Positions 9,449 through 17,697 of a DNA stretch of 64,000 bases are shown here, one piece after another (position 1 is the first letter of the stretch; each line of letters begins with the position of its first letter). Origin of the DNA: Treponema sp. (GTDB taxonomy: Bacteria > Spirochaetota > Spirochaetia > Treponematales > Treponemataceae); NCBI GenBank assembly GCA_017651065.1, contig JAGCDP010000043.1, positions 24,511 through 88,510 of the forward strand, read 5' to 3'. The position numbers were made by a program, and so were the translations under genes. Below the pieces are notes generated by a model. The model was given only the letters and a program-made list of their open reading frames with translations, was not told the origin of the DNA and ran no database searches.

Positions 9449-10206
9449 TCTACAGAATAAGTAAACGGATCAACTCCAAAAATCTTTACAAGCTGATTTC
9501 TTGTTGCTTCCATATCCTTAGGGTAGGGAGCAGTAAAGCTGACTTTTTCACCTGAAACAGGGTGTGTAAATTCTATTTTATATGCGTGAAGTGCAAGGCG
9601 GCTCAAAAGAGGGCGTTCTTCAAATTCATCACCGTTCCATTTTCGTTTGATTTCGCTGAGTCGTACAGGTTTCTGGTTTCCGCTGTAAAGAGGATCACAA
9701 ACAATAGAAAATCCGTTTGCGGCTAAGTGAGCACGAATCTGATGTGTCCGGCCTGTTTTTGGCATTGCGATTATCCATGAATATGGCCCGCACGAACCTA
9801 CATTATAAAAATCTGTAACAGAAGGCTTTCCAAGTTTCTTATTTACAACAGTTCTATGACGGATATCTCCATCTGGCAAAAGCGGCAGGTCAACATTAAG
9901 TTTTTCCCAAAGCGGATGCCCATAAACAAGCGCATGATAAGTCTTTTGAACCTGTCTTTTTTCAAACTGCTGCGAAAGTGACTTATGAGCCTCCGGAGTA
10001 CGTGCATATACAATTATGCCCGAAGTATCCTTATCTATACGATGCACCGCATAAAGCTTCCCAAATTCCTTTTCCGCAATCAAATCCAGCCGAGGCGCTT
10101 CTTCATTATATCTGTCCGCCGCAATCAAAATCCCCGAACGCTTGTTCAAAACCACAATCTGCTCATCACTATAAATTGTCGTGTAATCATTATTTTTTGC
10201 TGCCAT
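9445..10206 (-). CDS. RluA-family pseudouridine synthase
   Basis: The protein isomerises uridine to pseudouridine in rRNA or tRNA. The catalytic motif HRIDKDTSG contains the family's essential Asp, and the fold continues with KTYHALVYG and KTGRTHQIRAHLA. At 253 residues it lacks an N-terminal S4 RNA-binding domain, as in RluA/TruC-type members, so the exact target site cannot be named. It heads a three-gene minus-strand operon with the two omptin-like genes. The ATG has no Shine-Dalgarno. A TAAAAT hexamer lies 7 bases upstream, which suggests a leaderless mRNA. Confidence 0.93.
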   Translation of the reverse strand: MAAKNNDYTTIYSDEQIVVLNKRSGILIAADRYNEEAPRLDLIAEKEFGKLYAVHRIDKDTSGIIVYARTPEAHKSLSQQFEKRQVQKTYHALVYGHPLWEKLNVDLPLLPDGDIRHRTVVNKKLGKPSVTDFYNVGSCGPYSWIIAMPKTGRTHQIRAHLAANGFSIVCDPLYSGNQKPVRLSEIKRKWNGDEFEERPLLSRLALHAYKIEFTHPVSGEKVSFTAPYPKDMEATRNQLVKIFGVDPFTYSVE

Positions 10207-10213
10207 GTTTTAT

Positions 10214-10242
10214 ATTTTACCAAAAACAGTTTCTTTCGTCAT
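10214..10242 (-). promoter_or_regulatory. Candidate leaderless promoter of the rluA-omptin operon
   Basis: Read on the minus strand, ATGACG (10242-10237) and TAAAAT (10219-10214) are separated by 17 bases. The -10 ends 7 bases before the ATG, which places transcription initiation at or next to the start codon. The -35 match is partial. Confidence 0.5.
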
Positions 10243-10287
10243 CAAGTTAAGGTGAAACAAGATATATAGGATGAATAAGAAAAAAAA

Positions 10288-11076
10288 TTATAGCAGGAAC
10301 GTATTTATCATGCATTCAATATGGTGTGTATCTAATGGGATTTTACCGGTTTCCATTGTTAGAATCAGATTTTTGCCAGGAATTATGCCCGTTCTGGAAT
10401 ATTCCTTTATCCTCTGTGTCATATTTATAGTGTATTCCGGATCGTCCATGCGGCCACAATGTTCCCAGTAAAACTCCTGGCGGGTTTTTGTGTTCAGACA
10501 TAAAAAATCTACATAAAGAGTTGCGCCATTTTTAATATGGACAGGGTATTCATAGTGATAGGGGATATTTTTTTCCTTCAAAAGATTTGCAATAATCACT
10601 TCTGACTTAGAACGCATAGGTTCCTTTTTGAGTGAAACAAGATTTCCTTCAGGGATTTCCTTTTTGTGTTCATATTCCTTCTTTTGCCATTGCTGTGCAT
10701 ATTCTTTGTTGCTCAAAAACAGTGGTGTTATAAGAAGTTTGCGTGCAAGAGGGAGCATGGTGTAACAGTTTATAAGATCCAATGGCGAGTAAGTCTTTAT
10801 GAAGTTTTTCAGTGCATTATTATTGTTTTTCAGTACATCAAGCAATTTTTTGTAGTAGTCTCTTTGAGCTATACCGACGGCTATATTTCGTTTTTTTCTG
10901 TTCAAATAAAACCGTTTATTTGGATTCCCTTCTAACGACATGTAATATTGAAAAGTACCATGACTTTTTGAAACACAAAGATTTCCTTTTGGTGGTGTTT
11001 TTAATTGTTTTTCTACCGTATCTAGAATTTCTGTCAGTTCTTTTTGTTTGATTATTGCTTTTTCAAGTAATACCAT
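10288..11076 (-). CDS. Uncharacterised protein with C-terminal PD-(D/E)XK nuclease-like domain
   Basis: This 262-residue protein belongs to a family I recognise as common but unnamed in gut anaerobes. The N-terminal part (1-50) is helical and charged. Residues 60-140 carry a basic segment (FYLNRKKRNIA) and more helices. The C-terminal 110 residues look like a restriction-endonuclease fold: a helix with SKSEVIIANLL (E159), the strand TLYVDFLCLN (D190), then EFYWEHCG (E201, E205, H206). The canonical lysine is not obvious and WEH may replace the (D/E)xK end of the motif. The start has a good AGAGAGGT Shine-Dalgarno. The gene is transcribed away from the inverted-repeat array that begins 37 bp upstream of its start. 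Nuclease activity is inference. Confidence 0.7.
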   Translation of the reverse strand: MVLLEKAIIKQKELTEILDTVEKQLKTPPKGNLCVSKSHGTFQYYMSLEGNPNKRFYLNRKKRNIAVGIAQRDYYKKLLDVLKNNNNALKNFIKTYSPLDLINCYTMLPLARKLLITPLFLSNKEYAQQWQKKEYEHKKEIPEGNLVSLKKEPMRSKSEVIIANLLKEKNIPYHYEYPVHIKNGATLYVDFLCLNTKTRQEFYWEHCGRMDDPEYTINMTQRIKEYSRTGIIPGKNLILTMETGKIPLDTHHIECMINTFLL

Positions 11077-11112
11077 TTTTTTACCTCTCTTATTAGTGAT
11101 TATTCTGTCAAT

Positions 11113-11519
11113 TTACGTGAGTCTTGCCCCAGAACCAATTAAACTCACGTAATTTTTTAATATTTCTTTCTTCAACTTCATTTATTTACGTGAGTTTCAC
11201 TACTGAAGTCACAAACCTCACGTAAAGCTCAAGACTTCCTACCCTTAATTACCTCTGTATTACGTGAGTTCAACTCCAAAAATAGCCAACCTCACGTATT
11301 TCCAAATCTCTTCCTCCTCCTTGCATGAAATAATTACGTGGGTTTTGTTCGGGATGTATCAAAACTCACGTAGTTCCAACTATGTCTCTCATTCTGGAAC
11401 ATCTAAATTACGTGAGTTTCACTGCTGACGCCACAATCTTCACGTAAAGCCCAAGTATTATCCCGTTAATTACCTCAGTATTACGTGAGTTCAGCCACAA
11501 AGATAAGAAACTCACGTAA
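11113..11519. repeat. Array of six inverted-repeat units with 73-74 bp period
   Basis: Each unit has a left arm TTACGTGAGT, 19 or 20 non-conserved bases, and a right arm close to ACTCACGTAA. The left arms start at 11113, 11186, 11260, 11334, 11408 and 11481. The right arms start at 11143, 11216, 11290, 11364, 11438 and 11510. Units are separated by 33-34 unrelated bases. Five left arms are identical and one has a single change. Units 2 and 5 are similar along their whole length and units 1/4 and 3/6 partly so, indicating duplication of a three-unit block of about 221 bp. No open reading frame is plausible here. The array could be an operator cluster, a set of transcribed hairpins or a recombination substrate. 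The sequence alone does not decide. Confidence 0.9.
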
Positions 11520-11642
11520 TTAAAAAAATATCCATATATAATATTGAAAAAAAAACAGACTTCTTACAAAAATTTGGCACAAAAAATGAAATTTTCTTTA
11601 AAATGGTAGATTTCCCCTATAAAATACACTCCAAAAATGCCA

Positions 11643-11671
11643 TTGAATAAAAGCACTTTTTTCGATATGAT
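11643..11671 (+). promoter_or_regulatory. Sigma70-type promoter of the oadGAB operon
   Basis: TTGAAT (11643-11648) and TATGAT (11666-11671) are separated by 17 bases. The leader of about 64 bases contains a weak hairpin (AAAATCG at 11682-11688 pairing with CGATTTT) and a Shine-Dalgarno AAGGA before the oadG ATG. The stretch 11520-11642 between array and promoter is AT-rich and shows nothing else I can name. Confidence 0.7.
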
Positions 11672-11741
11672 ATAAAACAGTAAAATCGGGGCGAAAGTTT
11701 TTCGATTTTTACAATCTGAACTAATTATTAAGGATATTTAT

Positions 11742-11981
11742 ATGACTATCACCGAAATGCTTGGTCAGAGCGGACTTCTGACATTGCTTGGTATGTGTGT
11801 TGTATTCAGTTTTATCATCATCCTGATTATCTGCATGACTATTCTTAAAGCAGTTATTCATGCACTTAAACTCGACAAAGATAAACCTGCTGACACACCT
11901 GCGGCTTCTTCTCCGGCGCCTGCTGGAAATGATGGGGCTATTATAGCTGCTATTGCGGCTGCCGTTCATGACAAGGCATAA
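11742..11981 (+). CDS. oadG: Sodium-pumping oxaloacetate decarboxylase gamma subunit
   Basis: This 79-residue protein has one membrane helix near the N-terminus (LLTLLGMCVVFSFIIILIIC), followed by a charged stretch and an Ala/Pro-rich tail, which is the normal OadG design. In the complex the gamma subunit anchors the biotin-carrying alpha subunit to the membrane beta subunit and binds a metal near its C-terminus. Here the tail ends in AAAVHDKA. It is the first gene of oadG-oadA-oadB, 26 bp ahead of oadA. Small size limits motif evidence, but the context is decisive. Confidence 0.88.
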   Translation: MTITEMLGQSGLLTLLGMCVVFSFIIILIICMTILKAVIHALKLDKDKPADTPAASSPAPAGNDGAIIAAIAAAVHDKA

Positions 11982-12007
11982 AATCGTATATATAGAGGAA
12001 AAATAAA

Positions 12008-14080
12008 ATGGCTAAAGTTGGAATTTCTGAACTTGCAATTCGTGATGCTCATCAGAGTCTTCACGCAACACGTATGACAACAGCAGATATGCTGCCTGCT
12101 TGTCCAATGATTGATAAAATCGGTTATAAATTTGTAGAAGGATGGGGTGGAGCAACTTATGACTCTTGTATCCGCTTCTTGAACGAAGATCCTTGGGATC
12201 GTCTCCGCAAACTTCATGCTGCAATGCCTAACACAAAAATCATGATGCTTTTGCGCGCACAGAACCTTCTTGGATACCGCCACTACGCAGATGACGTTGT
12301 AGACAAGTTTGTTGAAGCTGCTGCAAAGAACGGTATTGACTGCTTCCGTATTTTTGATGCCTGCAACGACCCACGCAACATGGAACGCGCTACCAAAGCT
12401 GCAAAAAAATCTGGAAAGCATGTTCAGATGGCAATTTCTTATGCCGTAACTCCATATCACACAATCGAAAAATATGCAGAGCTTGCTAAGACTTACGCAG
12501 ACTTTGGTGCAGATTCTATCTGTATTAAGGATATGTCTGGTTTGCTCAAGCCATACGCTGCTTATGACCTTGTAAAGGCAATTAAAGCAAAGGTTGATCT
12601 TCCTGTAGAAATCCATACACACGCAACAACAGGTCTTTCTGTTGCAACACTTTTGAAGGGTGCAGAAGCTGGTGCAGACTGGCTCGATACTGCAATTTCT
12701 TCTATGTCTATGGGAACTTCTCACTCTCCAACAGAAACTATCGTAGAAATGCTCAAGGGAACAGACATGGACACTGGTCTTGATACAGCAGCTCTTCTTG
12801 AACTTGCAGCTTATTTCCGCGAGGTTCGCAAGCATTATTCTTCTTTGGAATCTTCATTCCTCGGTGCAGATACACGTATCCTTCTTTCACAGGTTCCGGG
12901 CGGTATGCTTTCTAACCTTGAATCACAGCTCAAGCAGCAGAATGCAGGCGACAAGATGGACGAGGTTCTTGCTGAACTTCCTAAGGTTCACAAGGATGCA
13001 GGTTATGTTCCACTTGTAACTCCAACTTCTCAGATTGTAGGAACTCAAGCTGTTATGAACGTTCTTATGGGACGCTACAAAACAATGACTCAGGATTTCC
13101 GCAACTTGATTACTGGTAAGTTTGGTGCTCTTCCTGCCGAAGCTAATCAGGAACTCGTAAAGAAGGCTCTTGAACAGAACGGAATGGAAAAGGTTATGAC
13201 ATGCCGCCCGGCTGATGAAATCCCTAATGAATGGGACAAGATGGTTGAAGAAGCTAAGAAGGCTGGTGGTAACGGTTCTGACGAAGATGTTCTTACATAT
13301 GCAATGTTCCCTAACGTAGCACCTAAGTTCTTTGCTGAACGCGCTAAGGGGCCAGTTGATGCTGCTACAGCATTTGCTAAGAAAGAAGCTAAGGGTCCTT
13401 CGACAGGCTCAGGAACCCCAGGTTCAGGTTCTTACACAGTAAACGTAAACGGAACTCCATACAGCGTTACAACAAATGGTGACAACATCACAGTAAACGG
13501 ACAGACATACAATGTAACATTTGGTGCCGCAGGTGCAGCTCCTGCCGCCGGCCCTTCGACAGGCTCAGGGACCGCAAGTGTAGGTAACGTACCGGTTCCT
13601 TCTCCAGTTGCAGGAACAATTCTTAAGTTTGTTGCTCCGGAAGGAAGCCAGGTTAAGAAGGGCGACACAGTAATCATGATTGAATCTATGAAGATGGAGC
13701 TTGAAGTAAAGGCTCCTGAATCAGGAAAGATTTCTTATACAGTTCATACAGGCGACCAGGTTCAGGCAGGACAGACTTTGGGTAACCTTGGTGGTGCAGT
13801 AGTTGCACAGCCAGCTCCAGCAGCTGCTCATGCGGCAGCCCCTTCGACAAGCTCAGGGACCCCAGGTGCAGGTAAAGACGTTGCAGCTCCAGTAGCAGGA
13901 ACACTCTTGCGCTATGCAGTTGCAGAAGGTGCCGCTGTTCAGACTGATACAACAATCATCATCATTGAATCTATGAAGATGGAACTTGAAATTAAGGCAG
14001 GTGCCGCAGGTAAGGTTCACTTTATCGCCGCAACCGGAAGCCAGATTGCACAGGGACAGGCTGTAGCTCAGATTCAGTAG
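12008..14080 (+). CDS. oadA: Oxaloacetate decarboxylase alpha subunit with two biotinyl domains
   Basis: The N-terminal carboxyltransferase TIM barrel starts with the classic [12 protein letters not shown] and contains [12 protein letters not shown] and [18 protein letters not shown]-type domain follows to about residue 460. The C-terminus has two biotinyl domains, each with the biotin-accepting lysine in ESMKMELE (K562 and K657). Family members usually have one. The domains are joined by Ala/Pro/Gly/Ser linkers, and three of the linkers contain PST(G/S)SGT encoded by dispersed-repeat copies at 13397, 13553 and 13841. The subunit transfers the carboxyl group from oxaloacetate to biotin, and decarboxylation by OadB drives sodium export. 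A pyruvate or methylmalonyl-CoA carboxyltransferase role is less likely given oadB and oadG. Confidence 0.95.
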   Translation: MAKVGISELAIRDAHQSLHATRMTTADMLPACPMIDKIGYKFVEGWGGATYDSCIRFLNEDPWDRLRKLHAAMPNTKIMMLLRAQNLLGYRHYADDVVDKFVEAAAKNGIDCFRIFDACNDPRNMERATKAAKKSGKHVQMAISYAVTPYHTIEKYAELAKTYADFGADSICIKDMSGLLKPYAAYDLVKAIKAKVDLPVEIHTHATTGLSVATLLKGAEAGADWLDTAISSMSMGTSHSPTETIVEMLKGTDMDTGLDTAALLELAAYFREVRKHYSSLESSFLGADTRILLSQVPGGMLSNLESQLKQQNAGDKMDEVLAELPKVHKDAGYVPLVTPTSQIVGTQAVMNVLMGRYKTMTQDFRNLITGKFGALPAEANQELVKKALEQNGMEKVMTCRPADEIPNEWDKMVEEAKKAGGNGSDEDVLTYAMFPNVAPKFFAERAKGPVDAATAFAKKEAKGPSTGSGTPGSGSYTVNVNGTPYSVTTNGDNITVNGQTYNVTFGAAGAAPAAGPSTGSGTASVGNVPVPSPVAGTILKFVAPEGSQVKKGDTVIMIESMKMELEVKAPESGKISYTVHTGDQVQAGQTLGNLGGAVVAQPAPAAAHAAAPSTSSGTPGAGKDVAAPVAGTLLRYAVAEGAAVQTDTTIIIIESMKMELEIKAGAAGKVHFIAATGSQIAQGQAVAQIQ
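13397..13417 (+). repeat. Dispersed repeat family C inside oadA, copy 1
   Basis: The copy starts CCTTCGACAGGCTCAGGA and reads in frame as PSTGSGT. It sits at the junction between the carboxyltransferase region and a small beta-rich segment ([12 protein letters not shown]). Confidence 0.85.
13553..13573 (+). repeat. Dispersed repeat family C inside oadA, copy 2
   Basis: The copy starts CCTTCGACAGGCTCAGGG and reads in frame as PSTGSGT, just before the first biotinyl domain. Confidence 0.85.
13841..13861 (+). repeat. Dispersed repeat family C inside oadA, copy 3
   Basis: The copy starts CCTTCGACAAGCTCAGGG and reads in frame as PSTSSGT, between the two biotinyl domains. Confidence 0.85.
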
Positions 14081-14088
14081 GAACGGAT

Positions 14089-15537
14089 ATGGAAACAGAA
14101 TTAAACAACAAAAAAGATAAATACAAATACCTTAAGATTACTGCAGTTATCTGTCTTATTGCTGTAGCACTTTCTTTTGCTGGCTGCGGTAAGGGCGACA
14201 GCGCTGCTAGTACTAAGGCTCCTTCGGCTCACAGTACAACAATCGTAAAGGGTTCAGAGAATATCAAACCTATTTCGGTATCTTCATTCTTTAAGAATGT
14301 TGCCAAGAACACTGGTATTTACAAAATGATTCATACTCCAACTCCTGCAGAGCTTGCAGAAGAAAAGGCTTCTAAAGAAGCAATGGAGCTTGCAAAAGAA
14401 GAACAGGCTGCTCAGTCTGCTGCAGACCTTGCTGCTCATCCGGTAAAGGGCTGGCAGAGACTTATCATGCTTGCAATTGGTTTCTTAATTGTTTACCTTG
14501 CAGTAGTTAAGGGCTTTGAACCACTTCTTCTTATTCCAATTGGATTTGGTACTATTCTTGTAAATATCCCGGGTGCCGGTATGGGTGATGCTCCGGACGG
14601 TATGCTTCACATCATTTACAACGCCGGGGTTGGAAACGAGTTCTTCCCAATGCTTATCTTTATGGGTATTGGTGCCATGACAGACTTTGGTCCGCTTATT
14701 GCTAACCCTAAGACTGCATTGCTTGGTGGTGCTGCTCAGCTTGGTGTATTTGCTACCTTGTTTGGTGTTGCATCTATGAACTTTATTCCTGGTATTGACT
14801 ACAACATGAAGCAGGCTTGTGCTATCGCTATTATTGGTGGTGCCGACGGTCCTACTTCTATTTATGTATCCGGTAAGCTTGCTCCGGAAATGATGGCTGT
14901 TATTGCAGTTGCTGCGTACTCGTACATGGCACTTGTACCTATGATTCAGCCACCAATCATGAAGCTCCTTACTTCTAAAAAAGAGCGCTTGATTAAAATG
15001 AAGCAACTCCGCCCTGTTTCTAAGACAGAAAAAGTTTTGTTCCCATTGCTTTTGCTTGTTGTAACAATTCTTCTTTTGCCACCTGCAGCTCCACTTATTG
15101 GTATGCTTGCATTCGGAAACTTCATTAAGGAAGTTGGAATTGTTCAGCGTCTTTCTAAAACTGTAGAAAACGAACTTATGAACATCGTATCTATCCTTCT
15201 TTCTTTGGGTGTTGGATCACAGATGACACCGGAAAAGATTATGCATGCAAACTCTTTAGGTATCATCGTTCTTGGTCTTGTTGCCTTCTGTATTGCTACA
15301 ATGGGTGGACTTATCATGGCTAAGATTATGAACATCTTCCTTAAGGAAAAAATCAATCCGCTTATTGGTTCAGCAGGTGTATCGGCAGTTCCAATGGCAG
15401 CACGTGTTGCAAACAAAGTTGGTATGTCAGAAGATCCAACTAACTTCCTTTTGATGCACGCTATGGGACCAAACGTAGCAGGTGTTATCGGAACTGCAAT
15501 TGCAGCAGGTGTATTCATTTCTACTTACGGAATGTAG
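14089..15537 (+). CDS. oadB: Sodium-pumping oxaloacetate decarboxylase beta subunit with N-terminal extension
   Basis: The membrane subunit decarboxylates carboxybiotin and exports sodium. The conserved core begins near residue 120 and includes [20 protein letters not shown], the [15 protein letters not shown] segment with the sodium-site Asp, [17 protein letters not shown], and the C-terminal [15 protein letters not shown]. The first 110 residues are unusual. They contain a hydrophobic helix ending in a lipobox-like LSFAGCGK, then a charged, Ala/Glu-rich stretch ([20 protein letters not shown]), before the usual amphipathic [15 protein letters not shown]. The gene follows oadA after 8 bp, and nfo begins at its stop codon. 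Confidence 0.94.
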   Translation: METELNNKKDKYKYLKITAVICLIAVALSFAGCGKGDSAASTKAPSAHSTTIVKGSENIKPISVSSFFKNVAKNTGIYKMIHTPTPAELAEEKASKEAMELAKEEQAAQSAADLAAHPVKGWQRLIMLAIGFLIVYLAVVKGFEPLLLIPIGFGTILVNIPGAGMGDAPDGMLHIIYNAGVGNEFFPMLIFMGIGAMTDFGPLIANPKTALLGGAAQLGVFATLFGVASMNFIPGIDYNMKQACAIAIIGGADGPTSIYVSGKLAPEMMAVIAVAAYSYMALVPMIQPPIMKLLTSKKERLIKMKQLRPVSKTEKVLFPLLLLVVTILLLPPAAPLIGMLAFGNFIKEVGIVQRLSKTVENELMNIVSILLSLGVGSQMTPEKIMHANSLGIIVLGLVAFCIATMGGLIMAKIMNIFLKEKINPLIGSAGVSAVPMAARVANKVGMSEDPTNFLLMHAMGPNVAGVIGTAIAAGVFISTYGM

Positions 15538-15539
15538 TG

Positions 15540-16409
15540 ATGCTTCATATAGGATATCACGAATCAACATCGAACGGACTTGAGGGTCTTGCAACAGAGG
15601 CCCTGAGTGTAGGCGCAGACACTTTTGCATTTTTTACACGTAATCCACGCGGAGGAACTGCAAAGCCTGTAGACTCTGCCGATGCTGAAAAACTGAATAT
15701 CCTTATGAAGGAGCATAATTTTGCTCCTCCTGTAGCACACGCTCCATATACAATGAACCCTTGTTCTGCAGATGAAGGCCTTCGTCAGTATGCTTTAGAC
15801 ATGATGATAGAAGACTTTAAGCGTCTGGAATATACTCCGGGAAGTCTCTACAACTTTCATCCGGGAAGCCACACAGGACAAGGGGCAGATATTGGCATAA
15901 CACATACTGCCAACATGATTACCTCTGCATTAAAAACAGTAAAGGCTGACTTTAAAAAAAATCCATCGACAATTCTTTTAATCGAAACTATGGCCGGTAA
16001 GGGCTCAGAAATTGGCCGCACTTTTGAAGAAGTACGAGAGATTATGGACAAAGCCCGCGAGCTTACAGGTTCAACACTTGAAGGTGAACTTGGTGTTTGT
16101 CTTGATACCTGTCATATCTGGGACGGCGGCTATGATATTGTAAACGACCTTGATGGCGTAATCACTCAGTTTGACAAAGTTATCGGGCTCAAACATCTTT
16201 ATGCAATTCACCTTAATGACAGCATGAATGATCTTGGTGCACACAAAGACCGCCATCAAAAAATAGGGCAGGGCTTTATAGGGCTTGAGGCCTTGAGTCG
16301 TGTAACAAATCATCCGGCTCTGCGTAACCTTCCTTTTATTCTTGAAACTCCAAATGAACATGAAGGCTACAAAAACGAAATTGAAACTTTGCGCTCAATG
16401 TGGAAGTAA
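15540..16409 (+). CDS. nfo: Endonuclease IV (AP endonuclease)
   Basis: This zinc enzyme cleaves DNA 5' to abasic sites in base-excision repair. The family metal ligands are visible in order: HAPYTMN, NFHPGSHTGQG, LLIETMAGKGSEIG, CLDTCHIWDGGYD, HLNDSMNDLGAHKDRHQKIGQG and ILETPNE. A GTG three bases earlier (15537), which overlaps the oadB stop, is an alternative start. Linkage to oadGAB is probably only positional or a read-through operon. The 3' end overlaps the convergent barrel-protein gene by 74 bp. Confidence 0.95.
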   Translation: MLHIGYHESTSNGLEGLATEALSVGADTFAFFTRNPRGGTAKPVDSADAEKLNILMKEHNFAPPVAHAPYTMNPCSADEGLRQYALDMMIEDFKRLEYTPGSLYNFHPGSHTGQGADIGITHTANMITSALKTVKADFKKNPSTILLIETMAGKGSEIGRTFEEVREIMDKARELTGSTLEGELGVCLDTCHIWDGGYDIVNDLDGVITQFDKVIGLKHLYAIHLNDSMNDLGAHKDRHQKIGQGFIGLEALSRVTNHPALRNLPFILETPNEHEGYKNEIETLRSMWK

Positions 16410-17697
16410 AACTAATTTTGTTTTTTGATTCTCCTGTTTTTTGAGTAAACGAAATCTGATTTTTATTTGCAAACGTAATATTTCCACCGGAGTTTTCATA
16501 TTCAAAACTAATTCCGGCTTTTTCTGTAAAAGTCCATTTTGTTTTTTTAGCATCTGGAGTAAAAGTGAATTTGCCTGTAAGTGTTGAAGTTAAATTGTTG
16601 AAATAAAAACTGTTCGAAGCTTCAATTGCCCCATCAGAAAATATTGCTTTAATTCCTTCTGTTTCCTCTGTAAGCTTAAAGTTTATGTCAGTCGCAATTT
16701 TACCGGAAAAGACAGAACCTGAATATTGAATACCCGCTGTATTTTTCAACGAATGAGTTTTTTCTAAAAGATTGACCTCGCCAAGAGTATTTATTCCTAA
16801 AATCACTGAAACTGGCTTTTCCGTCCCTGTAATACATTTATATTGCCCCCCGCCATTGATTTGCAAAAGAGGTTTAAGTTTTTTGTCTGAGTTTGTAATA
16901 ACTTTTTCATTCGGATTATAAAAGCAGTTTAGATTAAAAGTAAAATGCTTGAGTTTTAAAACGTTTTCAAGTCTCCAGGTATTCAAAAAACCACCGAACG
17001 GCGACTGATAAGTGCCTGCAATAAATAAAGAAGAAAATCCGCCTGCTGAAAAAGAAAACTGATTATTAAAACATAAGTGCTTTCCTTCTTTGTAGAATCT
17101 TTCCTGTGAAAACCAGGTTGTAAACCAATTTTTTTTATAAGGATAAAGCCCGCCTGTAAAATAATAGCTCAAATCAATCTTTTTACCAGGCGCTATTTTC
17201 ACCCCAGCACTTGTTGTAATTGAACTTCCGGAATCCTTAACATCTTTATAAAACAAACCAAAATTTATATGTTTTACAAAAATTTCAGGCTTTATCGCAA
17301 TATCAAAATAATAACTTTGCGGATAAGAAAAATTATTATATTGAGGTAAAGATACATCAAGCCCGCCGGCTTTTACAGAAGAAGAAGTGAACGGACTTAA
17401 AGACGAATAAAGGGCAGGTGAGTTCAGCTTTGAAAGACTTCCGCCACCATAAAGGTTCCCGATTTTTATAGTAACCGGAACCTTTGGTGTTAATTTCTTA
17501 CTTGAAAATGAAAGTCCATAATTCCAATCAAGCGAAGGTTTAACAGCGCCTCTGATTTCTAAAAAGGGTAAATTAACCTTTGAAGAAATTGTGAGTTCTT
17601 CCTTTGAGAAATCAAATGACTGAGCAAAAATCCCCTGTGCCGCGCCGGGTATAAGCCCCAGACCAAATAAAAAAGCAATTAACTGTATATTTTTCAT
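16336..17697 (-). CDS. Predicted outer-membrane beta-barrel protein, unknown function
   Basis: I do not recognise a named family. The 453-residue product has a signal peptide (n-region KN, hydrophobic core LIAFLFGLGL, cleavage near FAQS). It then has a long run of alternating amphipathic strands rich in Phe, Tyr, Ser, Lys and Gly (SLDWNYGLSFSSKKL, SYYFDIAIKPEIF). The C-terminus ends in strand-like SAKFQFRFCSLHVHLEF. This suggests a spirochete outer-membrane barrel. The start codon lies in the loop of a perfect 16-bp inverted repeat (17669-17717) and has no Shine-Dalgarno. The last 74 bp overlap nfo on the other strand, which is unusual but leaves both frames intact. Confidence 0.7.
   Translation of the reverse strand: MKNIQLIAFLFGLGLIPGAAQGIFAQSFDFSKEELTISSKVNLPFLEIRGAVKPSLDWNYGLSFSSKKLTPKVPVTIKIGNLYGGGSLSKLNSPALYSSLSPFTSSSVKAGGLDVSLPQYNNFSYPQSYYFDIAIKPEIFVKHINFGLFYKDVKDSGSSITTSAGVKIAPGKKIDLSYYFTGGLYPYKKNWFTTWFSQERFYKEGKHLCFNNQFSFSAGGFSSLFIAGTYQSPFGGFLNTWRLENVLKLKHFTFNLNCFYNPNEKVITNSDKKLKPLLQINGGGQYKCITGTEKPVSVILGINTLGEVNLLEKTHSLKNTAGIQYSGSVFSGKIATDINFKLTEETEGIKAIFSDGAIEASNSFYFNNLTSTLTGKFTFTPDAKKTKWTFTEKAGISFEYENSGGNITFANKNQISFTQKTGESKNKISFTSTLSAKFQFRFCSLHVHLEFQE

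Noticed and set aside
11113..11519. Reading the inverted-repeat array as a CRISPR or TIGR-type guide array
   Set aside because: Repeats are only 10 bases, alternate in orientation and leave two spacer sizes. No Cas gene or Nop-domain protein is nearby, and the adjacent protein looks like a PD-(D/E)XK fold.
11113..11519. Reading the array as parS sites or integron attC sites
   Set aside because: The arms contain ACGTGA but not the full parS palindrome, and no parA/parB is near. No integrase or attC core sites are visible.
11966..12835. Minus-strand open frame of 289 codons opposite oadA
   Set aside because: It has implausible composition and no ribosome site, and the opposite strand encodes a complete carboxyltransferase domain.
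14485..15006. Minus-strand open frame opposite oadB
   Set aside because: Low-complexity composition with many Asn, Thr and Cys. It is a shadow of the membrane protein on the other strand.
16336..16409. Possible frameshift or misassembly where nfo and the barrel gene overlap by 74 bp
   Set aside because: Both frames are intact with sensible C-termini, so a convergent overlap is the simpler reading.
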